Shown in pieces: positions 13,855-19,154 of a stretch of 20,901 nt of DNA. This DNA comes from a virus, in IMG/VR virus record IMGVR_UViG_3300035681_000150, positions 1 to 20,901 of that record; one strand, given 5' to 3'. The notes below the pieces were generated by a model that was given only the letters and a program-made list of their open reading frames with translations, searched no databases and was not told where the DNA came from. Numbering within the stretch: the first letter of the stretch is position 1; every line of letters starts with the position of its first letter. The position numbers were made by a program, and so were the translations under genes.

Positions 13855-14091
13855 TCAATGCGTTTTCAAGTTTTCGAGGGTGTCACCAAAGAGGGCACGC
13901 TCTCGCATATCTGTCCGCGCCTCGATGGTATCCATCGCTTCCGCAAACTCTTCAAGCGACATAGACCGGGCGATATCGAACGCAATCCGCGCCGCTTGCA
14001 TCATCTTGTCGTCATCCGGTGCAGTCGCAGCCAGAGTCAAAGCAAGCTCTAACGCCTCTTTGGGAGTTTCGGGAGGTTTTAGTTTGGTCAT
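13855..14091 (-). CDS. Small helical phage protein, unknown
   Basis: A 78-aa, mostly helical, acidic protein (PKEALELALTLAATAP, AARIAFDIARSMSLEEFAEAMD). ATG at 14091 with GGGAGGTCGC immediately upstream and a 4-nt overlap with the preceding gene. The stop overlaps the next gene's SD. No domain recognised. Confidence 0.72.
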   Translation of the reverse strand: MTKLKPPETPKEALELALTLAATAPDDDKMMQAARIAFDIARSMSLEEFAEAMDTIEARTDMRERALFGDTLENLKTH

Positions 14092-14297
14092 GCGACCTCC
14101 CCCGTATGGTCAGACTCCAAATAGTCCAATGCGGCCTCGTGCATCCGATCACGCTCGGTTTCGTTGCTTGTGTAATACAAGATGAAGTTATCCAACACTT
14201 CCAGATGTTGCGTCAGGGTGAGCGTTACCCCACCCGATACCTTCCAGACGGGTTCAGATCGCTTGCTGTAATTAGGCGGCGGGATTAGGTCGGTCAT
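14088..14297 (-). CDS. Small phage protein, unknown
   Basis: A 69-aa protein opening MTDLIPPPNYSKRSEPVWKV, with a helical C-terminal half. ATG at 14297 with GAGGCCGC upstream. It overlaps a 14-codon micro-gene at its start and the next gene at its stop, both by 4 nt (ATGA). Unknown function. Confidence 0.7.
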   Translation of the reverse strand: MTDLIPPPNYSKRSEPVWKVSGGVTLTLTQHLEVLDNFILYYTSNETERDRMHEAALDYLESDHTGEVA

Positions 14298-14338
14298 GCG
14301 GCCTCTAACTCAAGCATCACAAAATACTTCTTACTCAT
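14294..14338 (-). CDS. Micro-gene, 14 aa
   Basis: An ATG at 14338 with GGAGG 7-8 nt upstream shares a base with the preceding stop (TGATG). The 14 codons (MSKKYFVMLELEAA) end in a TGA overlapping the next ATG (ATGA). The opening resembles the MKKY/MKKF openings of nearby genes, so it may be the remnant N-terminus of such a gene kept for translational coupling. Confidence 0.45.
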   Translation of the reverse strand: MSKKYFVMLELEAA

Positions 14339-14625
14339 CACACTTCCTCCGCGGCGGCGATTGCCGCATCGATGTTGTCGTAGTTGTCGGATGTTGCAGA
14401 TGCAATCAGCCCGATGTCGGGGTCGTCCCCGAAAGATTCCTCGGAGCGATACACGCACACGTTGAAGTCATCGAACGTCGGGTAGTCCATCCCACCCGTG
14501 TCGGTGATCACGATGTATCGCCCGTCTTTTAGCGTCTGCGTCAGGGCTTGGAATCGCCCGTCGTCATAGGCTTCGAACTCGGGGAGTTCTGCGCGGATGT
14601 CGTAGTCGCGGTCGTTGATGTTCAT
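14338..14625 (-). CDS. Small acidic phage protein, unknown
   Basis: A 95-aa, strongly acidic protein (MNINDRDYDIRAELPEFEAY, then ESFGDDPDIGLI) with a central beta-type RYIVITDTGGMDYP. The start is the ATG at 14625 (GGGAGACGCACA leader), overlapping the preceding stop; the upstream in-frame extension lacks any SD and lies over another gene. The acidity could suit a DNA mimic, but nothing specific supports that. Confidence 0.7.
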   Translation of the reverse strand: MNINDRDYDIRAELPEFEAYDDGRFQALTQTLKDGRYIVITDTGGMDYPTFDDFNVCVYRSEESFGDDPDIGLIASATSDNYDNIDAAIAAAEEV

Positions 14626-14828
14626 TGTGCGTCTCCCGTTGCCTTGGCGATAGCGGCTCGTAACTCTTTGATGGTTAGGTGCGCGGGATCGCCCAACGAA
14701 AAGCACTCGGCCTCGGCCAACCCCTCAAGGTCGGCAAGCGCACAGCGGCAAGCGTCCAGAAGGGCAGGCGCGGCAGAGAGTAGATCGCCCGTGTACTTAC
14801 CACGCGCTCCAATGACTTCGATTTTCAT
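14622..14828 (-). CDS. Small phage protein with AAPALLDAC motif
   Basis: A 68-aa protein opening MKIEVIGARGKYTGDLLSAAP, with LLDACRCALADLEGLAEAE and a C-terminal KELRAAIAKATG helix. The LLxAAPxLLxA pattern is widespread among small phage proteins of unknown role, and a related one lies at 16358-16618. ATG at 14828 with GAGGAGGTCGC upstream; ATGA overlaps on both sides. Confidence 0.75.
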   Translation of the reverse strand: MKIEVIGARGKYTGDLLSAAPALLDACRCALADLEGLAEAECFSLGDPAHLTIKELRAAIAKATGDAQ

Positions 14829-15001
14829 GCGACCTCCTCAATATCCATCTCGCAGTAATCCGCCACGCCACAGTCGTAGCCTCGCTTGTAGGCAAGCCGC
14901 ACCTCATCAGGCAAGGCATCCACAAACTCTTGAGAGGCTTTATAACCGTGATTTCTCCCGTCGTAATAGCCTCGGGCAAACCAATATGTTCCCTTGCTCA
15001 T
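14825..15001 (-). CDS. Small aromatic phage protein, unknown
   Basis: A 58-aa gene in the gap between two clear genes. ATG at 15001 with GGGAGGTCGC directly upstream, opening MSKGTYWFARGYYDGRNHGY. A second GY motif (KRGYDCGVADYCEMD) gives two similar RGYYDG/RGYDCG halves. The stop overlaps the next ATG and its start overlaps the preceding stop. No family recognised; the frame is well supported. Confidence 0.7.
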   Translation of the reverse strand: MSKGTYWFARGYYDGRNHGYKASQEFVDALPDEVRLAYKRGYDCGVADYCEMDIEEVA

Positions 15002-15195
15002 GCGACCTCCCGCTGCTCTTCAACATCATTAATAAATTCTTCTGCGTGTACGCATCCGCAATTCATGAAGGCTTCGTCATCCTCTTCCCATGTCTCAAGT
15101 GCTAGCTCTTCTGCCTCGTCTTTATCGTTGGCCTCGACCTCAATCTGGTAGACCCGGTGTTCGATCCGGGCAAGTGACACCACAAACTTTTTCAT
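14998..15195 (-). CDS. DpnD/PcfM-like small protein
   Basis: A 65-aa protein opening MKKFVVSLARIEHRVYQIEV, followed by EANDKDEAEELALETWEED, the strand then acidic helix typical of DpnD/PcfM-like proteins. The family's role is unknown. First gene after the promoter at 15247-15275; ATG at 15195 with GAGGTGCGAGC upstream. Acidic overall. The family assignment is from the pattern only. Confidence 0.68.
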   Translation of the reverse strand: MKKFVVSLARIEHRVYQIEVEANDKDEAEELALETWEEDDEAFMNCGCVHAEEFINDVEEQREVA

Positions 15196-15221
15196 GCTCG
15201 CACCTCGCTTTTTCCTAGTTA

Positions 15222-15237
15222 GTTAAAGAATCTTAAC
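15222..15237. promoter_or_regulatory. Inverted repeat at the expected transcription start
   Basis: GTTAA/TTAAC arms (sense GTTAAGATTCTTTAAC) begin 9 nt after the -10 box at 15247-15252, the same arrangement as the 17-bp repeat at 13381-13397. A putative operator or 5' hairpin. Confidence 0.5.
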
Positions 15238-15246
15238 AACGTCTCG

Positions 15247-15275
15247 ACAATAAGCTCGCGTTCGCACCCTGTCAA
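15247..15275 (-). promoter_or_regulatory. Sigma70-type promoter
   Basis: Minus-strand consensus -35 TTGACA (15270-15275), 17-bp spacer, -10 TATTGT (15247-15252; 4 of 6). The spacer contains one copy of GGTGCGAAC. It would drive the run of small genes 15195 to 13461. Confidence 0.7.
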
Positions 15276-15435
15276 GGGGTCTAAATACTTTTTCGAATCC
15301 TTTTTGCTAGGCTTTTTTGCTACGCATTCGAGGCCGGTACGCACCCAACCTGAAACCCGTACGCACCGGGGAAAAAATCCCCGTCAACCTAAAAAGCCCG
15401 GTAAAAAATACTCGGCGGCACGTTCGCACCCGGAC
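15258..15435. repeat. GGTGCGWAC repeats in the intergenic region
   Basis: Within the 309-nt gap 15196-15504 the nonamer GGTGCGAAC/GGTGCGTAC (minus strand) occurs near 15260, 15334, 15357 and 15421; the two middle copies are direct repeats GTACGCACC on the plus strand. Further copies lie in the terminator loop near 13100 and in the ribosome leader near 13846, with a GGTGCGAGC variant before the genes at 13655 and 15195. The rest of the gap holds a CGGGGA/TCCCCG hairpin near 15367, the promoter and the terminator, but no gene. Confidence 0.55.
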
Positions 15436-15455
15436 AAAACAGGCAAAAACCTAGT

Positions 15456-15484
15456 AAAAAAGGGGGGCGGTATCGTCCCGCCCC
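15456..15484 (-). terminator. Intrinsic terminator closing the 18.1-15.5 kb operon
   Basis: Reading leftward: GGGGCGG, 7-nt loop, CCGCCCC, then CC and TTTTTT. Strong stem and T-tract, 20 nt after the stop of the 70-aa gene. It should separate the upstream operon from the promoter at 15247-15275. Confidence 0.85.
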
Positions 15485-15504
15485 AAAAACCTACCCGGAA
15501 AACA

Positions 15505-15717
15505 TCACGCCGTTTTGCGTATCTGATAGACCATTGTCCCCGTGGTGATCACGATCTCGCCGTGCTCTAGCATCCATATGAACTGCGCCCGGTCGAACGG
15601 GTGCATGTCTTCGAAGTCGTCGAACTCCTGAACCGTGGCCGGTTCGCGGATAGGGTCGCCGTATCCTCTCGGGTTGCGTATCCATCCGCCCGTATTGTGT
15701 ACCGCGTACTTTTTCAT
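15505..15717 (-). CDS. Small phage protein, unknown
   Basis: A 70-aa protein opening MKKYAVHNTGGWIRNPRGYG, with an acidic middle (VQEFDDFEDMHPFDRAQFIW) and a beta-type end (GEIVITTGTMVYQIRK). The ATG at 15717 has GAGAGG about 10 nt upstream and overlaps the preceding stop (ATGA). Last gene before a strong terminator. No family recognised. Confidence 0.75.
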   Translation of the reverse strand: MKKYAVHNTGGWIRNPRGYGDPIREPATVQEFDDFEDMHPFDRAQFIWMLEHGEIVITTGTMVYQIRKTA

Positions 15718-16361
15718 GCTGCTAACCTCTCCCGAACTACTTTCGACATGCTCCGCCCATGCGCGACATACGCCACCACGGCTACGTCTTTTGAGTAACA
15801 GGCGCGACACGCGCCACACTGGCCGTTGTTCATCGCCGCATGGCATAACGTCGCCCCTGCCGGTACAGCGTCAACAGACGGGACAATCGTCGAACCATGC
15901 ACACCGGGGATGTAGCCGCCCGTTACAGAGTCCGAAGAGGGTCGCACCATCACGTTCGGCAACGCTTGCATCCGGGTGAGCACATCCGCGAACTTCGCAA
16001 ACTTATACATGCGAGTCGGTAGCCAATGCTGCACGTGCGGGGTCGCTTGCATAACCTCAAAAATCTTTTCGGCGAGCGCGAGCGCGTACATGTCGCCCGA
16101 GTCGAACCAACGGAAAAACCGATCATTTTGCAGAGCCGCGACCATGTCGGCCACCCATGCGTCACGTTTCCAATCTTCGCGATTCTCTTCGCGAGGGGCG
16201 CGGACATTCAAAAACCGATAGTTTCCCCCGTATGCATAGCACCCGGCGCACGGGTCTACCAGTTTCCCATCCGCACCAATTGAACCCGGACATGTCTCGC
16301 GAGCGATAAGCGACCATGAGCGGACGCCATCGAGCTTCGATGTTTTGCTGATTCTGATCAC
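15714..16361 (-). CDS. GP88-like Cys-rich protein
   Basis: A 215-aa protein from a GTG at 16361 (4-nt overlap with the preceding gene, GAGGGGG upstream). It opens SKTSKLDGVRSWSLIARETC and has CPGS (Cys24), CAGCYAYGG (Cys38, Cys41), FFRWFDSGDMY near 82-92 and CGACRACY (Cys182, Cys185, Cys188, plus Cys173). I recognise this pattern as the gene-product-88 (GP88) family found in phages and plasmids. The Cys clusters suggest zinc or iron-sulfur binding. No activity has been established to my knowledge. It sits in the same early operon as ArdC-like anti-restriction, as is common on mobile elements. Confidence 0.8.
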   Translation of the reverse strand: MIRISKTSKLDGVRSWSLIARETCPGSIGADGKLVDPCAGCYAYGGNYRFLNVRAPREENREDWKRDAWVADMVAALQNDRFFRWFDSGDMYALALAEKIFEVMQATPHVQHWLPTRMYKFAKFADVLTRMQALPNVMVRPSSDSVTGGYIPGVHGSTIVPSVDAVPAGATLCHAAMNNGQCGACRACYSKDVAVVAYVAHGRSMSKVVRERLAA

Positions 16362-16618
16362 GGCGCGACCCCCTCAGCCTTGCGGATAGCGGCGCGGACA
16401 ATCTCCAGAGCCTCACTGTTTCGGGTCGCCGCGTGGTATCGCAACTCACTTTCGGCCACTTTTAATGCTCCGATCAAGTCCGGCGCGGCCGCGATTAGAT
16501 GTGCATGGGTCTCGCTGCTAAGCCCTTTCGATATAGTGCTGAGCGAGCGAGTCGAAATAACGTCATACGTCGGCGGCGTACCGCACCCGTGAAAGTTTTT
16601 CAAAACAGACCATTGCAT
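16358..16618 (-). CDS. Small phage protein with LIAAAPDLIGA motif
   Basis: An 86-aa protein. The N-terminal 40 residues are specific; then THAHLIAAAPDLIGALK and a C-terminal IVRAAIRKAEG helix match the same widespread small-protein pattern as the 68-aa gene at 14622-14828. ATG at 16618 with AGGAAAAAGCATC upstream, a leader shared with the ArdC-like gene. Function unknown. Confidence 0.75.
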   Translation of the reverse strand: MQWSVLKNFHGCGTPPTYDVISTRSLSTISKGLSSETHAHLIAAAPDLIGALKVAESELRYHAATRNSEALEIVRAAIRKAEGVAP

Positions 16619-16642
16619 GATGCTTTTTCCTATGTTGGATGG

Positions 16643-16665
16643 GGGCGGGTGTGAAGTCCCCGCCC
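16643..16665 (-). other. GC hairpin without T-tract between ArdC-like and downstream gene
   Basis: GGGCGGG and CCCGCCC arms with a 9-nt loop, 8 nt after the ArdC-like stop. It lacks the T-run of a terminator, so it may protect the mRNA end or weaken transcription rather than stop it. Confidence 0.5.
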
Positions 16666-16673
16666 GTGATGGT

Positions 16674-17573
16674 TTAGGCGGCTACGGCTAGCGTGGCGCG
16701 AGTCTCGCCCGTTTCGCTTGCTTGCATGATGTAGTCGCAAGCCTTTTGAGCTTCGCTCGCGGCGCGAATGATCGCCTTGCTATCGCTTTTCAATACTTTC
16801 AGCCATGAGGCGAGGTACTGAGCGTGATCGGGGCGGGGGTCATTCGTTATGCCTAGCTGAGCACATAAAAACGCCGCGCCCATTTCGGCGGCTAGTTCTT
16901 CGACGGCATAAGCTTCATCGCCGAACTTTTTGAACTTTGTAAAGCCCCGCGAAAGGCGCGACTCGTGTCCAGTCCAGTGAGTCAACTCATGTAGTGCTGT
17001 GCTGTAGTAGGCTTCCGTTGGCGAACTCGTCTCGGTTCCGATGAATGCGGCGCGCTCCGGTAAATAAATCTCGTCAGTCGAATGACGATAAAAGGCGCGG
17101 CTACCGGCATGGGTGACCTTCGCCCCCGTCGCTGTAATGACTTCGTCCGCCCGTGCTATCCGTTGCGTCAAGTCTTCGCGGGGTGCGGATGCTTCGCCCG
17201 TCTCGCCGTCTACCTGTTCGGCGTTGAAAAGATAAAAGGCGCGAGCGAACGGCGTCGCCTTAGTTTTCCCGGTAGCGTCTTCGTGCTCCGTGATGGTGTA
17301 GAAAATCCCGGCGGTAGCCTTTTCGCCCTTGCGGACTTGCGCCCCATTCGCCGCCCATTGTTTATATGTCGCCCATCGATTCGAAGCGTAGCCGTGTTGC
17401 ATACCGGCCACCCATAACGTGAGGATGTTCGAGCCGCGGTACTTCGCCCCGGTAATAGCGTTGCATGGGATATCGTTCGCCGTGCTCGCTCGATGCCACG
17501 GCATTCGGAACTCTCCCGCGCCTTGCTCGATTGCGTTGATGATGTTGGCCGTCACTGTTTCGTAGATGTTCAT
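16674..17573 (-). CDS. ardC: ArdC-like anti-restriction protein with zinc metallopeptidase motif
   Basis: A 299-aa protein with the two-domain ArdC layout. About 1-120: the ssDNA-binding N-terminal domain (MNIYETVTANIINAIEQG, MPWHR, YRGSNILTLW, WATYKQWAANGAQVRKGEK). About 140-299: the metallopeptidase domain with HELTHWTGH (HExxH, His195, Glu196, His199) and EELAAEMGAAFLC (226-238), the usual third zinc ligand region. Known members protect incoming DNA from restriction. The ATG at 17573 has GGA about 13 nt away in the shared GGAAAAAGCAT leader; upstream in-frame sequence overlaps the preceding gene and is rejected. Its place near the start of the leftward early operon fits expression soon after DNA entry. 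Confidence 0.9.
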   Translation of the reverse strand: MNIYETVTANIINAIEQGAGEFRMPWHRASTANDIPCNAITGAKYRGSNILTLWVAGMQHGYASNRWATYKQWAANGAQVRKGEKATAGIFYTITEHEDATGKTKATPFARAFYLFNAEQVDGETGEASAPREDLTQRIARADEVITATGAKVTHAGSRAFYRHSTDEIYLPERAAFIGTETSSPTEAYYSTALHELTHWTGHESRLSRGFTKFKKFGDEAYAVEELAAEMGAAFLCAQLGITNDPRPDHAQYLASWLKVLKSDSKAIIRAASEAQKACDYIMQASETGETRATLAVAA

Positions 17574-17604
17574 GGTTATGCTTTTTCCGTGTGGTGTGGA
17601 TTGG

Positions 17605-17697
17605 TTAGGCAATGGCCGCGAAAATGAAAAACAGCGGCGGGGCGGTGATCAGGAAAAGCCAGAAAAAAATCTCGGGGGCGTGGTTTCGCTTGCTCAT
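17605..17697 (-). CDS. Single-span membrane micro-protein, 30 aa
   Basis: ATG at 17697 with GAGGG 9 nt upstream. Residues 1-9 are polar and basic (MSKRNHAPE), and the rest is one continuous hydrophobic span (IFFWLFLITAPPLFFIFAAI). It starts 3 nt after the stop of the 57-aa membrane gene. Size and composition suit a small inner-membrane protein such as a superinfection or host-membrane modifier. A holin is less likely in an early operon. Confidence 0.62.
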   Translation of the reverse strand: MSKRNHAPEIFFWLFLITAPPLFFIFAAIA

Positions 17698-17700
17698 GGT

Positions 17701-17874
17701 TTAGACCCTCTTTAAAAGACAATGCACGGCGGCGTAGACGTAGAGACAACCCGCCCCGGTTAGGAGCATTCCACCCGCGAGGGTTTCGAGGTTGGCCGCG
17801 TGGTGTAGGTTCGCGAATCCGATATAGGTGAAAAGAGCGCCGCCCGATAGGTTGGCAAGGTGTACTAGTTTCAT
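17701..17874 (-). CDS. Small membrane protein, 57 aa
   Basis: The ATG at 17874 (GGAG about 11 nt upstream) is chosen over the longer in-frame ORF, whose N-terminus lies over the next gene. Two hydrophobic stretches, GGALFTYIGFANL and LAGGMLLTGAGCLYVYAAVH, suggest two membrane spans. It lies between the 63-aa gene and the 30-aa membrane gene; together they form a short membrane-protein pair. No family recognised. Confidence 0.65.
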   Translation of the reverse strand: MKLVHLANLSGGALFTYIGFANLHHAANLETLAGGMLLTGAGCLYVYAAVHCLLKRV

Positions 17875-17890
17875 GGTGAGGTTGCTCCGG

Positions 17891-18082
17891 TTAGGCTTGA
17901 ACATCTGAGGCGATGTAGTGCTCGGACAATTCCGGCAAGGTTTTATCGAATCGAATCCGGGCGGCGTCGATCGCTTCCGGTGCGGTTGCAGCTTCAACCT
18001 TGAAGCCGAAAATATCAGGCTTCCCGAGATTCCCGGCGGGTGCGGTTGAGCGCGGCGAAAAGGTGACTAGATACTTTTTCAT
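17891..18082 (-). CDS. First gene of the leftward operon, unknown
   Basis: A 63-aa protein opening MKKYLVTFSPRSTAPAGNLG, then FGFKVEAATAPEAIDAAR, the same strand-then-helix plan as the DpnD/PcfM-like protein at 14998-15195. ATG at 18082 with CCGGAG 5 nt upstream. It is the promoter-proximal gene of the operon containing ArdC. Specific function unknown. Confidence 0.72.
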   Translation of the reverse strand: MKKYLVTFSPRSTAPAGNLGKPDIFGFKVEAATAPEAIDAARIRFDKTLPELSEHYIASDVQA

Positions 18083-18115
18083 TTTTGCTCCGGTGTGGTT
18101 TCGTTCGACGGGTCT

Positions 18116-18186
18116 ATTAAATAACTTTTCTTTACTTATTGGAAGCCCCCCGGCGAAATTAATTGATGCCCCTCAATGCTATGCAA
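18116..18186 (-). promoter_or_regulatory. Possible leftward early promoter region
   Basis: Two weak candidates are visible on the minus strand: TTGCAT (18181-18186), 17 bp, ATTAAT (18158-18163); and TTCCAA (18139-18144), 17 bp, TTTAAT (18116-18121). An inverted repeat ATTGA/TCAAT (18162-18177) lies inside the first. A promoter is required near here for the leftward operon, but neither match is good, so a phage-specific or activator-dependent promoter is possible. Confidence 0.35.
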
Positions 18187-18201
18187 TTTAGGCAGCTATC
18201 T

Positions 18202-18256
18202 GGTGCGGCGAGGTAAGGCGTGGCCGGGTGAGGTTTTGCGGGGTTGGGTGTGGGTA
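18202..18256. repeat. Second pentamer array, GGYNN orientation on the plus strand
   Basis: Eleven consecutive 5-bp units in perfect phase: GGTGC GGCGA GGTAA GGCGT, GGCCG GGTGA GGTTT, one exception TGCGG, then GGTTG GGTGT GGGTA. Ten of eleven begin with GG, mostly followed by a pyrimidine. It is the same rule as the large array at 11.8-12.5 kb but with the G-rich strand on the opposite DNA strand. Confidence 0.75.
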
Positions 18257-18260
18257 ACCT

Positions 18261-18269
18261 TGTGGATAT
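18261..18269 (-). promoter_or_regulatory. Near-consensus DnaA box
   Basis: Plus strand TGTGGATAT, i.e. ATATCCACA on the minus strand, is one mismatch from the consensus TTATCCACA. It lies between the small pentamer array and the first TTGTTCCAG repeat. One 9-mer alone could be chance; the setting raises its value. Confidence 0.4.
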
Positions 18270-18284
18270 CTGACTGGCGGGGTT

Positions 18285-18772
18285 TTGTTCCAGAGCCGGG
18301 TCTAGTTTTGTTCCAGTTGTTCCAGAGGGGCGAAAATGCTGGAACAGAAAAAGTCTAATAAAATCAACGGGTTAGGCTTAGGCTTGTTCCAGAGTTTGTA
18401 CCGGGATTTTTGTACTATGGAACGGCGAAACGGCGAGGGGGGCGACGTAACTTGTTGTTTTTATTAGAATTGATTGATAATAAGTAAAGAGAAAAAAGAG
18501 AGAAAAAAGGGATTTTTGAAAAACGAACGGGTTTCAAATTATTTTCGAGCTTTTTAACGCGCCGCGCTCCCTTGCTTCGCTCTCCCGATTTTTGCGCGAT
18601 TCTGCCGGGCTACCCCTCGTTTTTGCTGGAACACTGGAACAAGCCTAAAAAAACGGCGTTTTTCCTTTTAAAATCAAACACTTGCGCTGTTCCAATTTCT
18701 TTGATCATCTGGAACAAGCCCGGAACAAGCCTAAAAAAGCCAATATAATCAATGCCCCTCGCCTTGTTCCAC
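18285..18772. repeat. TTGTTCCAG nonamer cluster (putative origin iterons or packaging site)
   Basis: Eleven copies or near-copies. Forward: 18285, 18308, 18317, 18384, 18687 (CTGTTCCAA), 18764 (TTGTTCCAC). Reverse: 18339, 18626, 18634, 18709, 18720 (CCGGAACAA). Two pairs are direct tandem repeats (18308/18317 and 18626/18634). A longer form TTAGGCTTGTTCC at 18378 is exactly inverted at 18636 and 18722. Forward copies dominate the left side and reverse copies the right side of an AT-rich centre, giving overall dyad symmetry. There is no gene here. Confidence 0.85.
18449..18560. other. AT-rich stretch with homopurine run (candidate unwinding element)
   Basis: Notably A/T-rich compared with the C/G-rich flanks, including a 27-nt all-purine run at 18486-18512 and several TTTTT/AAAAA tracts. 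It is centred between the left and right groups of TTGTTCCAG repeats, which is the arrangement expected of a duplex-opening region, though it could simply be a flexible spacer. Confidence 0.5.
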
Positions 18773-18938
18773 GCGGTTTTTCCGCGTTGTTTTCTCGCCA
18801 CATAATCGGGCGCGACCTTGCGGGGTCTAGGCTACGTCTGGACTAGGTTAGCGCGGTACGTTCGCGCTCGCCGGGTTGGGTCTCGCCGCGCATGGTGCGA
18901 CCCGGTACAGCTTGAAACAGATACGCTCCCCTTGCCTC

Positions 18939-18988
18939 ACGCGGTCTCGCCGCGTCTACCCCGCCCCCCTCGCCGATTCTGGAATCGG
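18939..18988. promoter_or_regulatory. Two palindromes upstream of the late genes
   Basis: 18939-18955: ACGCGG, TCTCG loop, CCGCGT (perfect 6-bp arms). 18973-18988: CCGATTC, TG, GAATCGG (perfect 7-bp arms), operator-like. They stand 170-215 bp before the terminase genes in a very C-rich stretch; no standard promoter is visible downstream apart from a CTATAAAAC (19121-19129) lacking a -35 partner. The rest of 18773-19154 shows nothing else I can name. Confidence 0.5.
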
Positions 18989-19154
18989 TCTAGGCCAGAC
19001 CCTACCCGCCCCGTACCCCCCGCTGTCAGGCTGAGACTCCGCGCTCGCCCCGCCCCGCTTTGATCCACACAAATCACCACGCATTTTTTAAAATCTGGCT
19101 GGGCCGACCCCACCCCCTCGCTATAAAACACCCCCCGGTATCCAATTTGGTACC

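Noticed and set aside
15304-15570. 88-aa plus-strand ORF over the 15.3-kb gap
   Set aside because: It crosses the terminator and repeats, and is Lys/Pro-rich without an SD.
18744-18749. Perfect TATAAT on the plus strand as a late promoter
   Set aside because: No -35 match at 16-18 bp, and it lies about 400 bp before the first late gene within the repeat cluster.
18610-18801. 63-aa minus-strand ORF
   Set aside because: It spans TTGTTCCAG repeats and its translation reflects them (GLFQ repeated); no SD, and unlike neighbouring genes.
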